Counted from the stretch's first letter, positions 1 through 8,678 are shown. The stretch: 64,000 bases of DNA from Nocardia aurea (GCF_003123685.1 NZ_QCYJ01000084.1:310001-374000); one strand, 5' to 3'. Made by a program: numbers and translations. Notes: generated from the sequence alone by a model not told the origin.

Positions 1-618
1 GAAGTCTTCGCCGACCTGCGCCGGTTACGCGTGATGGCGATCGCCGCGGCGGTGCTGGCTGCCGCCGTCACCGGCTACCTGATCTGGTTGAACCACCCGT
101 GGTCCTATCTGCTCGCCGTGGCGTTCGCGCTCGGGGCCGTCGTGGCGCTGTGGGTCGCGCTGTGGGCGCCGCACCGGTCGAGTATCGACAAGCTCTACGC
201 CGACGGTGAACTGGTGCCCGCCGTGGTGTCGGAAACCCATCCGTCCGGGGTGCTGCTGCTGGCCCTGGTCGACATCTCGACACCGGAGACATCCGATCAC
301 CGCTACGCGCTGGTCACCAGGAAGGTGCGCGCGCTGCCCGGCCACGACCGGCGCGCGGGCGAGCGGGTGCCGTCGGTCGCGATCCGCACCGACCGCGCCC
401 CGCGCCAGGTCGGCGAACGCTGGCAGAGCGTGAGCGCCATGCCGATCGCCTGGGGGACAAGGGATGTGGCGGTCATCGACCGCGCCCGCGCCGCCATCAG
501 CGAGGCCGAGTGGCGGCTGCTCACCGACAATCTCGACCTGGCGGCCAAGGTCCGCGACACTTCGGCCAAACGGCTGCTGCTCGATCCCCAGCAGCTGCCG
601 GGCGATCTCGGCGCCTGA
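1..618 (+). CDS. DUF3239-like membrane protein, 5' end outside window
   Basis: The frame is open from the first base, so the N terminus lies outside the window; 205 residues are visible up to the TGA at 616-618. A GTG-ATG pair at 31-36 could be read as a start, but it sits directly before a hydrophobic stretch and has no ribosome binding site, so I treat the gene as truncated by the window. Two adjacent transmembrane helices (about residues 12-30 and 35-56) are followed by a soluble domain of roughly 145 residues. The arrangement resembles DUF3239 proteins of Mycobacteriales, whose function is unknown. The family name is from memory. Confidence 0.6.
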   Translation, partial: EVFADLRRLRVMAIAAAVLAAAVTGYLIWLNHPWSYLLAVAFALGAVVALWVALWAPHRSSIDKLYADGELVPAVVSETHPSGVLLLALVDISTPETSDHRYALVTRKVRALPGHDRRAGERVPSVAIRTDRAPRQVGERWQSVSAMPIAWGTRDVAVIDRARAAISEAEWRLLTDNLDLAAKVRDTSAKRLLLDPQQLPGDLGA

Positions 619-679
619 ATTCGCCTGCGCGGGGCGGGCACTCGCGCGGCCGAACCGGTAAACGCCTTGCGGGCCCGCC

Positions 680-685
680 TAGACT
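680..685 (+). promoter_or_regulatory. putative -10 hexamer of leaderless LysE-family gene
   Basis: TAGACT ends 6 bases before the ATG at 692, and no Shine-Dalgarno sequence lies between them. Confidence 0.45.
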
Positions 686-691
686 CGGGGG

Positions 692-1330
692 ATGGTTCCA
701 GCTTCCAACCTGCTGGCATTCGTCGCGGCAGCGTTCGTCATCATCGTCGTACCCGGTCCCGGTGTGCTCTTCACCATCGGCCGCGCGCTCACCCTCGGGC
801 GTCGGGCCGCCCTGCTTTCGGTGCTCGGGCACGCGGTCGGGGTCTATCTCGCACTCGTGCTCGTCGCGCTCGGTCTCGGCACCCTGCTCATGGCGTCCTC
901 GTTCGCGCTGACCGCGGTGAAATTCGCCGGTGCGCTGTATCTGATGTACCTCGGGGTCCAGGCCGTCAGGGACCGCCGATCGCTGCGCGACGCGCTCGGC
1001 GCGCGGGTCGAACCCACCCCCGACAGCAGAGTGCTGCGCCAGAGCCTGATCGTCGGGGTGACCAACCCGAAGGCGATCGTGTTCTTCGCCGCCATCCTCC
1101 CGCATTTCGTCGAGACCTCGGCAGGTCCGCTGCCGTGGCAGTTCCTCGTTCTCGGCACCGTCTTCATGGCGATCGCGCTGGTCTGCGACAGCATGTGGGC
1201 CCTGCTCGCCGCGTCGGCGCGCGACTGGTTCGCGCGCTCGCCGCGTAGGTTGGAAGCGGTCGGGGCCACCGGTGGCGTGATCATCGTCGGGCTCGGCGCG
1301 TCGGTGGCGCTCAGCGGTAGCGCCGACTGA
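692..1330 (+). CDS. LysE/RhtB-family amino-acid exporter
   Basis: A 212-residue protein with six predicted hydrophobic segments and the family's N-terminal signature VVPGPGVLFT near residue 20, plus GVTNPKAIVFFAA near residue 120. LysE/RhtB proteins export amino acids or derivatives (lysine, homoserine, threonine, cysteine) by proton antiport in the inner membrane; the substrate cannot be read from sequence. Length matches the family norm of about 205-215. The ATG is preceded by TAGACT at 6 bases and no SD, suggesting a leaderless transcript. The next gene begins 18 bases after the stop with its own -10-like hexamer, so an operon is not required. Confidence 0.85.
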   Translation: MVPASNLLAFVAAAFVIIVVPGPGVLFTIGRALTLGRRAALLSVLGHAVGVYLALVLVALGLGTLLMASSFALTAVKFAGALYLMYLGVQAVRDRRSLRDALGARVEPTPDSRVLRQSLIVGVTNPKAIVFFAAILPHFVETSAGPLPWQFLVLGTVFMAIALVCDSMWALLAASARDWFARSPRRLEAVGATGGVIIVGLGASVALSGSAD

Positions 1331-1336
1331 AACGGT

Positions 1337-1342
1337 TACCAT
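1337..1342 (+). promoter_or_regulatory. putative -10 hexamer of leaderless M1 peptidase gene
   Basis: TACCAT lies 6 bases before the GTG at 1349; no SD sequence is visible. Confidence 0.4.
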
Positions 1343-1348
1343 CCAGCG

Positions 1349-2785
1349 GTGTCGAGTCAGGGGTGGTACTCGAGAGGAGTGGGTGGTCGAGTGAGGTTGT
1401 CCGGCCTCGGCGCCGCGGCGTTGGTCGCGGTGCTGATCGGCGCGCAACCCGCTCTCGCGCACGCCGATCCCTTCGTCGGATCGCCAGGTCTCGGCGACCC
1501 CTACTATCCGGAGGACGGCAACGGCGGCTACGACGTCACCCACTACGAGGTGACCATCGACTACGACCCGCCGTCGCACGAACTCGTCGGCCGAACCCGC
1601 GTCGACGCGACGGCCACCCAGCCGCTGCGCGCGTTCAACCTCGATTTCGACGGTCCAGAGGTCCGCGCGGTGTCGGTGAACGATCTGCCCGCCACCTTCG
1701 ACCGCAACGGCGAGCACGAACTGACCGTCACCCCGCTGATTCCGGTGCTGCCCGGCCTGCCCTTCACCGTGCGGGTCGACTACGCGGGCCAGGCCGCCGA
1801 CCACGAGGGGGAGGGCTGGACCTACGCGCCCAGCGGCGGCGCGTTCGTCGCGGGCGAACCGCATTCGGCCACTACCTGGTACCCGCTCAACGACACACCG
1901 TTGGACAAGGCGACCTTCACCCTGCACGCCACGGTTCCCGCCGAATGGGAAGTGGTCTCCAACGGGGTTCGCACCAAGAACATCGTGCGCGGCGACAAGC
2001 GGACCGTCAGCTGGGAGTCGCGCAAGCCGGGGCTGGGCTATCTGACCACCGTCGCCATCGATCGCTTCGGCTACCTGGAACAGCGTCGCGCCGACGGGAC
2101 ACCCCTGTTGAGCGCCTTCGCCCCGGAGGCGGAGGGCAACAGGGAGACCGAGCAGCGGCTTCCCGAGATCCTGGATTTCGCGGAGGCGCTCTACGGTCCC
2201 TACCCGTTCGAGGCCGCGGGCGGTATCTACGTCGACGCCGAGATCGCCTTCTCGCTGGAAACCCAGACCAGGCCGATCTACGCGCCGTGGACCGATCTGA
2301 ACACCGTCGTCCACGAGATCGCCCATCAGTGGTGGGGCGATTCGGTCTCGGTGCGCCGGTGGTCCGATATCTGCCTGAACGAATGTTTCGCCAGCTATAC
2401 CGCCGACTATCTGTGGCCAGAACGCATGGAGGGCGAGGACGTCGACGCCCGATATCGGGCAACGATCGCCCGGCAGTTGGACGACCCGGAATTCTGGGAT
2501 ATCCCGTTGGCGGATCCGGGCGCGGGCCGGGAATTCACCTCCGTGTACTACCGGGGCCCGCTGTTCCTGCACGCGTTGCGCAAACAGCTCGGCGACGACG
2601 TGTTCTTCGGCGCGGTACGCGAATTCATCGCCACGCACGCCTACGGGAACGCCTCGATGCCGGATTTCCGCACGTTCGTGCAATCCAGATCACCGGTCGA
2701 TCTGACCGGATTTCTGCACGCCTGGCTCGACGAGACCACCCCGCCGACGCACGAATACCTCTTCCCCGGGACACTGCGCGTCTAA
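1349..2785 (+). CDS. secreted M1-family zinc metallopeptidase
   Basis: A 478-residue aminopeptidase-like protein. Zinc ligands are clear: HEIAH with H322, E323 and H326, then E345 in NECF, giving the HEXXH-X18-E spacing of clan MA(E) M1 peptidases. The usual GAMEN exopeptidase motif is replaced by a degenerate SLETQT around E304. A hydrophobic segment at residues 18-37 ending ALAHADP looks like a Sec signal peptide, so the enzyme is probably exported or anchored. It is about half the length of classical M1 aminopeptidases and has only the N-terminal beta domain and the catalytic domain. A later GTG near 1391 would give a shorter signal peptide. The stop overlaps the convergent gene at 2782. 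Confidence 0.85.
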   Translation: MSSQGWYSRGVGGRVRLSGLGAAALVAVLIGAQPALAHADPFVGSPGLGDPYYPEDGNGGYDVTHYEVTIDYDPPSHELVGRTRVDATATQPLRAFNLDFDGPEVRAVSVNDLPATFDRNGEHELTVTPLIPVLPGLPFTVRVDYAGQAADHEGEGWTYAPSGGAFVAGEPHSATTWYPLNDTPLDKATFTLHATVPAEWEVVSNGVRTKNIVRGDKRTVSWESRKPGLGYLTTVAIDRFGYLEQRRADGTPLLSAFAPEAEGNRETEQRLPEILDFAEALYGPYPFEAAGGIYVDAEIAFSLETQTRPIYAPWTDLNTVVHEIAHQWWGDSVSVRRWSDICLNECFASYTADYLWPERMEGEDVDARYRATIARQLDDPEFWDIPLADPGAGREFTSVYYRGPLFLHALRKQLGDDVFFGAVREFIATHAYGNASMPDFRTFVQSRSPVDLTGFLHAWLDETTPPTHEYLFPGTLRV

Positions 2786-3612
2786 TCACCGTCGACCTGT
2801 TCGCGGGCTCGGCCGACGCGTCGCTCGGCCCGGTCGGCATGGCGTTCGGCGGCTCGAAATCGTTCCCGCGCCTCACGTTCGGCCGTCCGGGCGAATTGCT
2901 GCTGCTGTTCGGCATGGGCGAGTTCGGCGCGCGCCCGCTCCAGTCGCTCCTGTGCGACGGTGAGTCGCTCCGCCGCCGACTCGGCCTCCTCGCGGGCGGA
3001 ATCGGTTGCGCCGCGCGCTGTTTCGAGTTCGGCGAGAGCCCGATCCAGTTCCTCGCGCGCCGGGTCGGTGGCTTTCTTCGCGCGCTTCTTCGGTTTCTCG
3101 GCCGGCGCCGCGTCCGGTACGGCCGCGAGTACGGGGCCGAGCGGCCCGAACCCCTCGTAATCCGCCGCGGTCGCGAGCGTGCCCGCGCTGATCCGGCTCG
3201 CGACATCGTCGTCGGCGAGTGCCGCGGTGAGCGTCCGGCCGACGTCACGTAATACGGCCTCGCCCACCGGGCGGCCGTGCTCGGCCGCGAGTGCTCGTGC
3301 CCGCTCGGCCAAGGCGTTGACGATCTGCTGACGTTGCGCGCCGAGAGCGCGCAGCCGCTCGCCGGACAGTTCCCGCTGGGCCTTGCGTAGCGCGGCGCCG
3401 AGTCCGAGCAAAGCGTCTACTCCCTCGGGCGCCGACCGGGCGAGCAGATTGACCGTCCACGCGCTGATCGTGGGTTTACGCAGGCGGCCGATGGCCTCGG
3501 CGAGATCCCCGTCGCCCGCCGTCTTCGCCGCCGCGACCAGCTCGGTGCGGGCCGCGACGAAATCGGTGGGGTCGAGCCCGTACAGGTCGCGGGCGGCGTC
3601 CTCGATGGTCAT
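2782..3612 (-). CDS. coiled-coil protein of unknown function
   Basis: A 276-residue protein starting MTIEDAARDLYG. The N-terminal 160 residues are an Ala/Leu-rich helical domain (contains DPTDFVAAR and KPTISAWTVNLLAR), followed by a Lys-rich hinge and a long C-terminal coiled coil (about residues 185-270) rich in Glu, Arg and Ala. I recognise it as a conserved actinobacterial hypothetical but know no function. An upstream in-frame ATG at 3669 would add 19 residues without any supporting signal; ATG 3612 has TACGCT 8 bases upstream and no SD, as expected for a leaderless mRNA. It converges on and overlaps the M1 peptidase gene by 4 bases at their stops. Confidence 0.65.
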   Translation of the reverse strand: MTIEDAARDLYGLDPTDFVAARTELVAAAKTAGDGDLAEAIGRLRKPTISAWTVNLLARSAPEGVDALLGLGAALRKAQRELSGERLRALGAQRQQIVNALAERARALAAEHGRPVGEAVLRDVGRTLTAALADDDVASRISAGTLATAADYEGFGPLGPVLAAVPDAAPAEKPKKRAKKATDPAREELDRALAELETARGATDSAREEAESAAERLTVAQERLERARAELAHAEQQQQFARTAEREARERFRAAERHADRAERRVGRAREQVDGD

Positions 3613-3620
3613 ACTGTCCG

Positions 3621-3626
3621 AGCGTA
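3621..3626 (-). promoter_or_regulatory. putative -10 hexamer of leaderless coiled-coil gene
   Basis: TACGCT on the minus strand, 8 bases before the ATG ending at 3612. Confidence 0.4.
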
Positions 3627-3707
3627 ACGATGGGCCCACGCGAAGCGACAGACTGCACAAGTTGGGCAAACGTCCACGTCGGTGGGCGATTATGGAAGGT
3701 ATTGCGA

Positions 3708-3803
3708 GTGAATAATTCTGGTGGACTGTTCCTGCTGTTCAGTCTGGTGCCCAGGCTGCTCGGCTACTCCGCACTCGGCGCCTACGGTCTCACTCTGTTC
3801 TGA
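3708..3803 (+). CDS. possible 31-residue hydrophobic small protein
   Basis: A GTG-initiated frame of 31 codons encoding one likely membrane-spanning segment (contains GGLFLLFSLVPRLLG) and ending in TGA at 3801-3803. It occupies the otherwise empty region between the divergent coiled-coil and lipoprotein genes. There is no convincing SD sequence. Small hydrophobic proteins of this kind are real in actinobacteria, but a frame this short can arise by chance, so this is a suggestion only. Confidence 0.25.
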   Translation: MNNSGGLFLLFSLVPRLLGYSALGAYGLTLF

Positions 3804-3894
3804 GACCGGGAGCGGATGCGGCCACCAGGATCGTGCGGGTATCCTCACCGCGATCACGTGCTACGTGAACATTCCCGGTGAGAGAGGTTTCCAC

Positions 3895-4416
3895 GTGAAA
3901 TTCCCAGGTGTGAGGCTGGCGGCGCGCGTCGCGCCGGGCCTCCTCGCGGTGGCCGCACTCGCGGCGGCGGTAACCGGCTGTTCGGCCGTCGACAACGCGA
4001 CGAAGTCCGATGTGGCCAAGACCCAGGTCGGCGACTGTATCAACATCACGAACAATTCGCCGACGGCGACCGAGGGCGAGAAGATCGACTGCTCGTCGCC
4101 GAAGGCCGTCTACAAGGTCTTCCAGACCTTCGACGCCAAGACCGAGTGCCCGTCGAACGAATACACCAGCTACACCGAGGATTTGGTCAGCGGTGGTACC
4201 ACGTTCATGTGCCTCGCCCCGAATTTCGCGCAGGACGCCTGCTACAACGACGTGAGCACCTCGCCCTACAAGTGGGCCGACTGCGCGTCTCCCGAAGCGA
4301 CCTTCAAGGTCCTCCAGCGTATCGACGGGGAAACCGACGAACTGCTCTGCGACAACGCGGACCAATTCCTCACCGTGCCCGATCCGAAAACCCTGTTCTG
4401 CGTGGCCGCGCCGTAG
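3895..4416 (+). CDS. LppU-like secreted lipoprotein
   Basis: A 173-residue protein starting VKFPGVRLAARVAPG with a hydrophobic signal ending in the lipobox VTGC (Cys about residue 31), so it is probably lipidated and held on the outer face of the membrane. The mature part has two similar halves, each with a GDC or ADC motif and paired cysteines (for example VGDCINIT and KWADCASPE), suggesting a duplicated disulfide-stabilised beta domain, as in LppU/SCO3897-type lipoproteins. The GTG at 3895 has AGAGAGG 8-9 bases upstream; the frame continues upstream without a plausible signal. Function unknown. Confidence 0.6.
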   Translation: MKFPGVRLAARVAPGLLAVAALAAAVTGCSAVDNATKSDVAKTQVGDCINITNNSPTATEGEKIDCSSPKAVYKVFQTFDAKTECPSNEYTSYTEDLVSGGTTFMCLAPNFAQDACYNDVSTSPYKWADCASPEATFKVLQRIDGETDELLCDNADQFLTVPDPKTLFCVAAP

Positions 4417-4434
4417 GACGACCGATCGGCCCGC

Positions 4435-6834
4435 TCATTCGAGCATGGCCACCGAGGCGATCCGGTGCAGGGTGAAGTGCCGGACCGTACCGGTCACCGG
4501 GTCCAGCGCGTCGAGCTGCCCGTTACCCACCTTCAACGGTTCGACCACGCGCTGGGTCGCGACGCCCTGGGCGTCGACGTATCCGATATTCACCGACCGC
4601 CGCACCCTGGCCGCCAATTGCAGCAGTGCCAGGGTCGCGGCGGTACTCGTCCTGGTGCCGTCCGTGCGCACCGCCTGCCCGGACCGCGCGCCCGCCGCGC
4701 GATCACCCGCGCGCAATTCGGCGACGAGCAATTCCAGCTGTTCGGTACTCGGCGCGGACGGCCGATAGGGCCTGCGCGCCTGCGGGCGCACCGAGACCCG
4801 GGTGCCGCGCGGACGCAGATCCACGATGACACCGGCCGAATCCTCGCCCGCGGGCGCGAAACCCGCCGCGCGCAACTGTTCGAGCACCTCGCCGAGTGGG
4901 GCCTGGGCGATGGCGACCGTCGGCGCGATGGCCCGCAATGCCAGCTCGACCGCGATGGGGGCGGCGAGCACCTGCGCGAGTAGCGCGGGATCGTCGCTGC
5001 GCACGAAGGACTGCGCCATCCCGACCCGGAGACGGCCGTGCCTGCGTGCCACGTCATCGATCAGGTAGGTCAGCGACTGCGGTACCGGCGTGCGCGAATA
5101 CGTGCCGAACAGCACGTGCAGTTCGGCGGCGGTCATGCCCGCGTCGAGCGCGCGCCGCACCGAGGTCTCGCCGATCCGGTAGACGGTCGCCGCGCCCGCC
5201 GATTCGACATCGGCCACCAGCGCGATCCGCGCTCCGAGTTCGGGAACGAGCGGGCCGGGAGCGATCACCGTCAGATCCGCCTGGACGAGAACGTGATCCA
5301 CCGGCTCCGGCAGTGCCGAGGCCATGGCGGTCTCGGCATCGGCGGCGTTGGTCGCCGCGCCGTGCAGCAGCGACCGCGCGGGCGAGGCCAGCGCCCCGCG
5401 CCCGACGAATCCCAGTTCCGCGGCCTCGCGCAACGTGTGACCGACCGCTTCCTGGCGAAAATGCCTGCGTCTGCGCGGCGCTCGCCAGGCGAGCACCCGG
5501 CCGATATCGGCCGGTTCGAGCGATGTGCCGGACGGATACTCGGCGAGCAGGCCCAAGATGTCGCGACGATCGCGCGGCGCGTGCGGATTACGCAATTCGA
5601 TCGACAGCGCGGCCAGCGGTTTGTCGTTGGCGTCGCGCATGCCGATCATCCATGGCATCCGGTCCATCGCCAGCCAGGCCAGCGCCAGCGTCACCCAGCG
5701 GCGGGCCGGGGTGGCCTCCAGCCAGCTGTCGGCGGCCGGGGTCGGCGCCCAGAAATCGTCGGTGGTGTCGATCTCGGGTGTCGGCTCGGGTAGACCCTTC
5801 TCGATCAGATCGGCGGCGGCGAGCAGTTCGACGAGCAGACCCGCGCGGTTCTCCTCCACGCCGACCTGTTTGGCGATGCGCCGCAACTCCCGCACACCGA
5901 GCCCGCCCGCCCGCAGCGCGGGAGCGGGCAGTTGACCCAGCGATTCGATGATGCCCGCGCAATGGCGCAGCAACTCGCCCACTTCGCCCGCCGCGACGGC
6001 ATTCACCTCCGCGGGGGTGTATTTGCCCGGCTCGGGTTTGGGCGGCACCAGATTGTGCGGATGGGTCACCGGCTCGCGGCGCAGCACCTGGCCGACCGTG
6101 ACGGGCAGTTCCACCGTCTCGTCGTCGATCCAGTGCAGGAGTCTGCGCGTCAGCAGTTGCTGGATGGGGCGGTCCGCGGGCGTACCGGGCGCGGCGTCCC
6201 TGGTTCGTCCGCGCGGGCCGGTTGTCGCCAGTTTGTCCAGCAGTGCCCGTTCCGGCGCGGCGAGTTCGGCCAGTGCCGCGACGATCTCGGGTTCGGTCAG
6301 GGCGTCGGGAAGTTCGGTGGTGCTGCCGAGCGGCCACGGCACGGCCTCCGCCGCGGCGGGCACGAGGTGCAGATCGTCGCCGTCGAGCCAGACCAGGGCG
6401 CGCGCGGTCAGCCGTTCCAGGGCCGCGTCCAGCGCCGTTTTGGTCACCCGGCCCGAGAGCGCGGCCCGCAGGGCCTTGCGGGTCAGCGGTGTGGCGTCGC
6501 CGACGGGACGGCTCGTACCGTGGACGGTGAGCATTTCCACCACGGCGAATTCGAGTGTGTCGAGATCCTCGCTCGCCCGCAGCACCGAGGCGCGCTGTTC
6601 GGCGCGTGCGCCGAGCACCGTCATCGAAGAGGGAAGCGGCACAGCCAGATCGGGACGCAATTGCAGCAGGGCGACCAGTTGGGCGTCGGTACGCGCGCTC
6701 AACCACCCGGCCAGCGAGTCGGTAGCGGGCCGCGCGGGCTTACGCCGCGCTGCCGTCACTTCCTCGCGCCCGGTGTCACTGTCCTGCGGCGCGATGCCCT
6801 GCGTCGTACCGGGCGTGCCCGACGAGTTACCCAT
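4435..6834 (-). CDS. helicase-associated (Helicase_C_3) and WYL-domain protein
   Basis: A 799-residue protein orthologous by context to M. tuberculosis Rv0862c. The N-terminal half is built of winged-helix-like segments ([10 protein letters not shown] near residue 60; [16 protein letters not shown] near 125). The middle contains the XPB/Ssl2-associated Helicase_C_3 region ([13 protein letters not shown] near residue 520), and the C terminus has a WYL-like nucleic-acid/ligand sensing module ([10 protein letters not shown], then HRIASVAML at the end). There are no Walker motifs, so it is not itself a helicase. In mycobacteria the gene adjoins the XPB-type DNA helicase gene, which implies a role in DNA repair or transcription; that partner is not visible here. 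The start could be internal within the first 40 poorly conserved residues. Confidence 0.75.
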   Translation of the reverse strand: MGNSSGTPGTTQGIAPQDSDTGREEVTAARRKPARPATDSLAGWLSARTDAQLVALLQLRPDLAVPLPSSMTVLGARAEQRASVLRASEDLDTLEFAVVEMLTVHGTSRPVGDATPLTRKALRAALSGRVTKTALDAALERLTARALVWLDGDDLHLVPAAAEAVPWPLGSTTELPDALTEPEIVAALAELAAPERALLDKLATTGPRGRTRDAAPGTPADRPIQQLLTRRLLHWIDDETVELPVTVGQVLRREPVTHPHNLVPPKPEPGKYTPAEVNAVAAGEVGELLRHCAGIIESLGQLPAPALRAGGLGVRELRRIAKQVGVEENRAGLLVELLAAADLIEKGLPEPTPEIDTTDDFWAPTPAADSWLEATPARRWVTLALAWLAMDRMPWMIGMRDANDKPLAALSIELRNPHAPRDRRDILGLLAEYPSGTSLEPADIGRVLAWRAPRRRRHFRQEAVGHTLREAAELGFVGRGALASPARSLLHGAATNAADAETAMASALPEPVDHVLVQADLTVIAPGPLVPELGARIALVADVESAGAATVYRIGETSVRRALDAGMTAAELHVLFGTYSRTPVPQSLTYLIDDVARRHGRLRVGMAQSFVRSDDPALLAQVLAAPIAVELALRAIAPTVAIAQAPLGEVLEQLRAAGFAPAGEDSAGVIVDLRPRGTRVSVRPQARRPYRPSAPSTEQLELLVAELRAGDRAAGARSGQAVRTDGTRTSTAATLALLQLAARVRRSVNIGYVDAQGVATQRVVEPLKVGNGQLDALDPVTGTVRHFTLHRIASVAMLE

Positions 6835-6939
6835 GTGCTCCCGAGATCGGTCGTCGTATCACCATTCGATTTCGAGACTAATGGAACCGGTCCGTCGATC
6901 GGGGTGCCGGGAGGAAGTCACTCGGGTCGACGCGCATGT

Positions 6940-6945
6940 CAGAAT
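6940..6945 (+). promoter_or_regulatory. putative -10 hexamer of leaderless small gene
   Basis: CAGAAT lies 6 bases before the first of two adjacent GTG codons (6952 and 6955). Confidence 0.35.
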
Positions 6946-6951
6946 GGTGCC

Positions 6952-7140
6952 GTGGTGAACAAATCGAAGAAACCGTATGTCGACAACGGGTGGCCTCAAC
7001 TGCCCGACGGTGATCACGCCGTCACCGAACTCTCGTCGACTCGCTCCGGGAATCTCTCGCCCTACGGCGAGGACACCGAATTTCCGCTTCCGGCCGATCA
7101 GCTGCCCTACGTGCACCCGCACACGGTGATCAACCGCTGA
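6952..7140 (+). CDS. small conserved protein (Rv0863-like)
   Basis: A 62-residue protein containing [19 protein letters not shown] and ending [12 protein letters not shown]. It sits beside the Rv0862c-like gene, as Rv0863 does in M. tuberculosis, and I think it is the same small family; no function is known. It has no membrane segment or signal peptide. GTG codons at 6952 and 6955 are both possible starts; the first has CAGAAT 6 bases upstream in a leaderless configuration. A very strong hairpin follows 25 bases after the stop. Confidence 0.7.
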   Translation: MVNKSKKPYVDNGWPQLPDGDHAVTELSSTRSGNLSPYGEDTEFPLPADQLPYVHPHTVINR

Positions 7141-7165
7141 TCTCCGGGACGGAAGGTTCCGCAGA

Positions 7166-7212
7166 TACGAATAAGGCCCCCGCATCCTGAGGATGCGGGG
7201 GCCTTATTCGTA
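7166..7212. terminator. perfect 22-bp-stem bidirectional terminator
   Basis: A perfect inverted repeat with 22-base arms and a three-base loop (tga). The outer arms read TACGAATAAGG and CCTTATTCGTA, so either strand ends in an A/T-rich tract. It lies between the convergent small gene (stop 7140) and rpf (stop 7219). Confidence 0.9.
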
Positions 7213-7218
7213 GGCGGT

Positions 7219-7839
7219 CTACTGCGGGAGGAAGCTCTTGTTGGCCTGGAAGAAGTCGACGACGTGCGGGTCCAGCTGGGTGCCCTTGCTGGCCTGGAGG
7301 AAGTCGAGGGCCTGCTGCGGGATGACCACGCCCTGCTGCTGCACCACGGCGATCGCGCGATCGACAGCCTGGAAGACTTCCTGGTTGGCGTCGGCGGCCT
7401 GCACCTGCGGCGCGGACGGCGTGGGGTTCCAGCGCGGGGATTCCGAGGAGGGGGCCGAGCGCGGGGTGGGGCTGCTGCTCAGACCGAGGGAGGAGGAGCA
7501 GGAGGGCCAAGCGCCCCAGCCCTGAGAGGCCAGAACCTTCTCGGCGACGACAATCTGCTCTTCACGGCTCGCCTGGTTGGCGCTCGCCGCGTACTCCTGG
7601 CCACCGTGCGAGTTCCAGGTGCTCGGCGAGAACTGCAGGCCGCCCTGGAAACCGTTGCCGGTGTTGATGCCCCAGTTGCCGCCCGCTTCACACTGTGCGA
7701 GGCGATCCCAGTCGGAGTCGGGAGCCGCGCTGGCGTTTCCAGCGAGGGCCACACCTGCGGTGCCGATGATGGCGCCGGTGACGGCGACCTTGGCCACGGT
7801 GCGACCGGTGGAACTCGGCTTGCGATGGCGTCCACTCAT
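7219..7839 (-). CDS. rpf: resuscitation-promoting factor (Rpf) family muralytic enzyme
   Basis: A 206-residue secreted protein. Residues 1-38 form a signal peptide ending NASA. The Rpf/transglycosylase-like domain spans residues 39-115: WDRLAQCEAGGNW contains catalytic E51, and C50 and C114 (WPSCSS) are placed to form the family disulfide. This lysozyme-like fold cleaves peptidoglycan and promotes exit from dormancy. A Ser/Pro-rich linker (115-150) leads to a C-terminal helical segment of about 55 residues (QEVFQAVDRAIAVVQ) with no recognised domain; there is no LysM or G5 domain. ATG 7839 has AGGAAG 8 bases upstream. The long leader resembles a c-di-AMP riboswitch, and a CRP-type box lies further upstream. 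Confidence 0.9.
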   Translation of the reverse strand: MSGRHRKPSSTGRTVAKVAVTGAIIGTAGVALAGNASAAPDSDWDRLAQCEAGGNWGINTGNGFQGGLQFSPSTWNSHGGQEYAASANQASREEQIVVAEKVLASQGWGAWPSCSSSLGLSSSPTPRSAPSSESPRWNPTPSAPQVQAADANQEVFQAVDRAIAVVQQQGVVIPQQALDFLQASKGTQLDPHVVDFFQANKSFLPQ

Positions 7840-7847
7840 ATCGGGTG

Positions 7848-8008
7848 TCTTCCTCTCGTCCGCACCTGCGAGAGCCTCGCTCGGGTTCGGACTGAGAGGT
7901 CGTCCGTCCCGCCCCCACCCCTGATTTCCGTCGGGGTCCGGTACCCGCGGGGTGAGGTTCGATGCGGCGGGCCGGTGGTGCCGGGGCTTGCCCGGCTGAG
8001 ATAGACGG
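7848..8008 (-). ncRNA. probable c-di-AMP (ydaO/yuaA) riboswitch in the rpf leader
   Basis: Read on the minus strand, the leader ends with CCTCTCAGTCCGAACCCGAG, closed by GCGGACGAGAGG just before the SD sequence. This pairs CCTCTC with GAGAGG and GTCCG with CGGAC, around the GTCCGAACCCG core typical of ydaO motifs. Further upstream are CTCAGCCGGGC, GCCCCGGCACCACCGG and AGGGGTGGGGGCGGGACGG, matching the expected order of conserved blocks. Actinobacterial rpf genes are established ydaO riboswitch targets. The usual CAGCTAACCTCG block is diverged here, so the call needs a covariance model. Boundaries are approximate. Confidence 0.6.
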
Positions 8009-8068
8009 TACGACGATCGCCGCGAAAAATCACTATTTGGTAACCGGCGTGTACGAACAGGTCTCGAC

Positions 8069-8074
8069 ACGGTA
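8069..8074 (-). promoter_or_regulatory. possible -10 hexamer for rpf transcript
   Basis: TACCGT on the minus strand lies upstream of the riboswitch-like leader; no convincing -35 was found. It would give a 5' leader of about 220 bases. Confidence 0.25.
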
Positions 8075-8159
8075 TCGATGCGTGACAGGACGCTTCCGCG
8101 CAGCTAGAAGGGGTCCGAATCACGCCGCTGACCGCTCGACGCGGCCCGTGACCCGTCTG

Positions 8160-8181
8160 TTATGTGACGAGGATCACATAA
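8160..8181. promoter_or_regulatory. perfect CRP/GlxR-type cAMP receptor protein box
   Basis: TTATGTGA and TCACATAA form perfect arms of 8 bases around a 6-base spacer, so the core is TGTGA-N6-TCACA (8163-8178), the actinobacterial CRP consensus. It lies upstream of rpf, about 320 bases before its start codon, and the only genes nearby are rpf and the 8230-8478 minus-strand gene ending towards it. M. tuberculosis CRP (Rv3676) is known to act on rpfA. Confidence 0.7.
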
Positions 8182-8229
8182 TCGATTCGGAGCGTGGCGG
8201 CTCGGGTACCCCCGCCCTGCCGTCGCGGG

Positions 8230-8478
8230 TCACCGAGAACGGCGGCCCGACCACAGCGCGAAGAACACACCCAGGATGAAACCGATCGGCGCCAGCATCG
8301 CGGTGAGATACAGCCACAGCGCCGGATCGGAATCGCTCAGGATCGGCGTCAGGAAAATCGCCACGATCGCCAGCAGTCCGATCCCGAACAACCCGAGCGC
8401 CACATGAAGGAACCGGTCGCCGGAGCGACGGGGCCGAGGAGGCTGAGGAGGCGGTGTCGGCGCGGAAGGGTTCGTCAC
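8230..8478 (-). CDS. small membrane protein with two transmembrane helices
   Basis: An 82-residue protein: a Pro-rich cytoplasmic N terminus (TPPPQPPRPRR), helix one (VALGLFGIGLLAIVAIFL), a short polar loop and helix two (YLTAMLAPIGFILGVFFALW), then a basic tail. The GTG at 8478 is chosen because TACGGT lies 6 bases upstream on the minus strand; an upstream ATG at 8517 would add 13 residues without a signal. It is divergent from the cspB-like gene, as small membrane genes are around cspB in relatives. Function unknown. Confidence 0.55.
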   Translation of the reverse strand: MTNPSAPTPPPQPPRPRRSGDRFLHVALGLFGIGLLAIVAIFLTPILSDSDPALWLYLTAMLAPIGFILGVFFALWSGRRSR

Positions 8479-8484
8479 CCCACG

Positions 8485-8490
8485 ACCGTA
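8485..8490 (-). promoter_or_regulatory. putative -10 hexamer of leaderless small membrane gene
   Basis: TACGGT on the minus strand, 6 bases before the GTG at 8478. Confidence 0.35.
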
Positions 8491-8678
8491 AAACTGATGT
8501 GCTTCGGCAATAGTCACCGGGGTAGACTCGAATCAGTCGCGTCCCACACGTTTGTGGGGCGCTTTCTTTACGCAAGCTGACAGGACTTTCGCGGCGACAA
8601 CGCCCGCGAACAGTTCCGCGCAGACGGATGTGCTCGGGCCCACGCGGCCCGGGTTTCGATGACGAACGGGTGAGCACA

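Noticed and set aside
521..2683. Long antisense frames over the LysE and M1 peptidase genes, and similar ones elsewhere
   Set aside because: High-GC DNA keeps antisense and shifted frames open. These lack family motifs, are rich in Arg, Gly and His, and overlap genes with clear motifs.
7840..8070. Upstream in-frame extension of rpf to 8070
   Set aside because: The extension is Arg/Pro-rich, lies over the riboswitch-like leader and precedes a proper signal peptide that starts at 7839 with an SD sequence.
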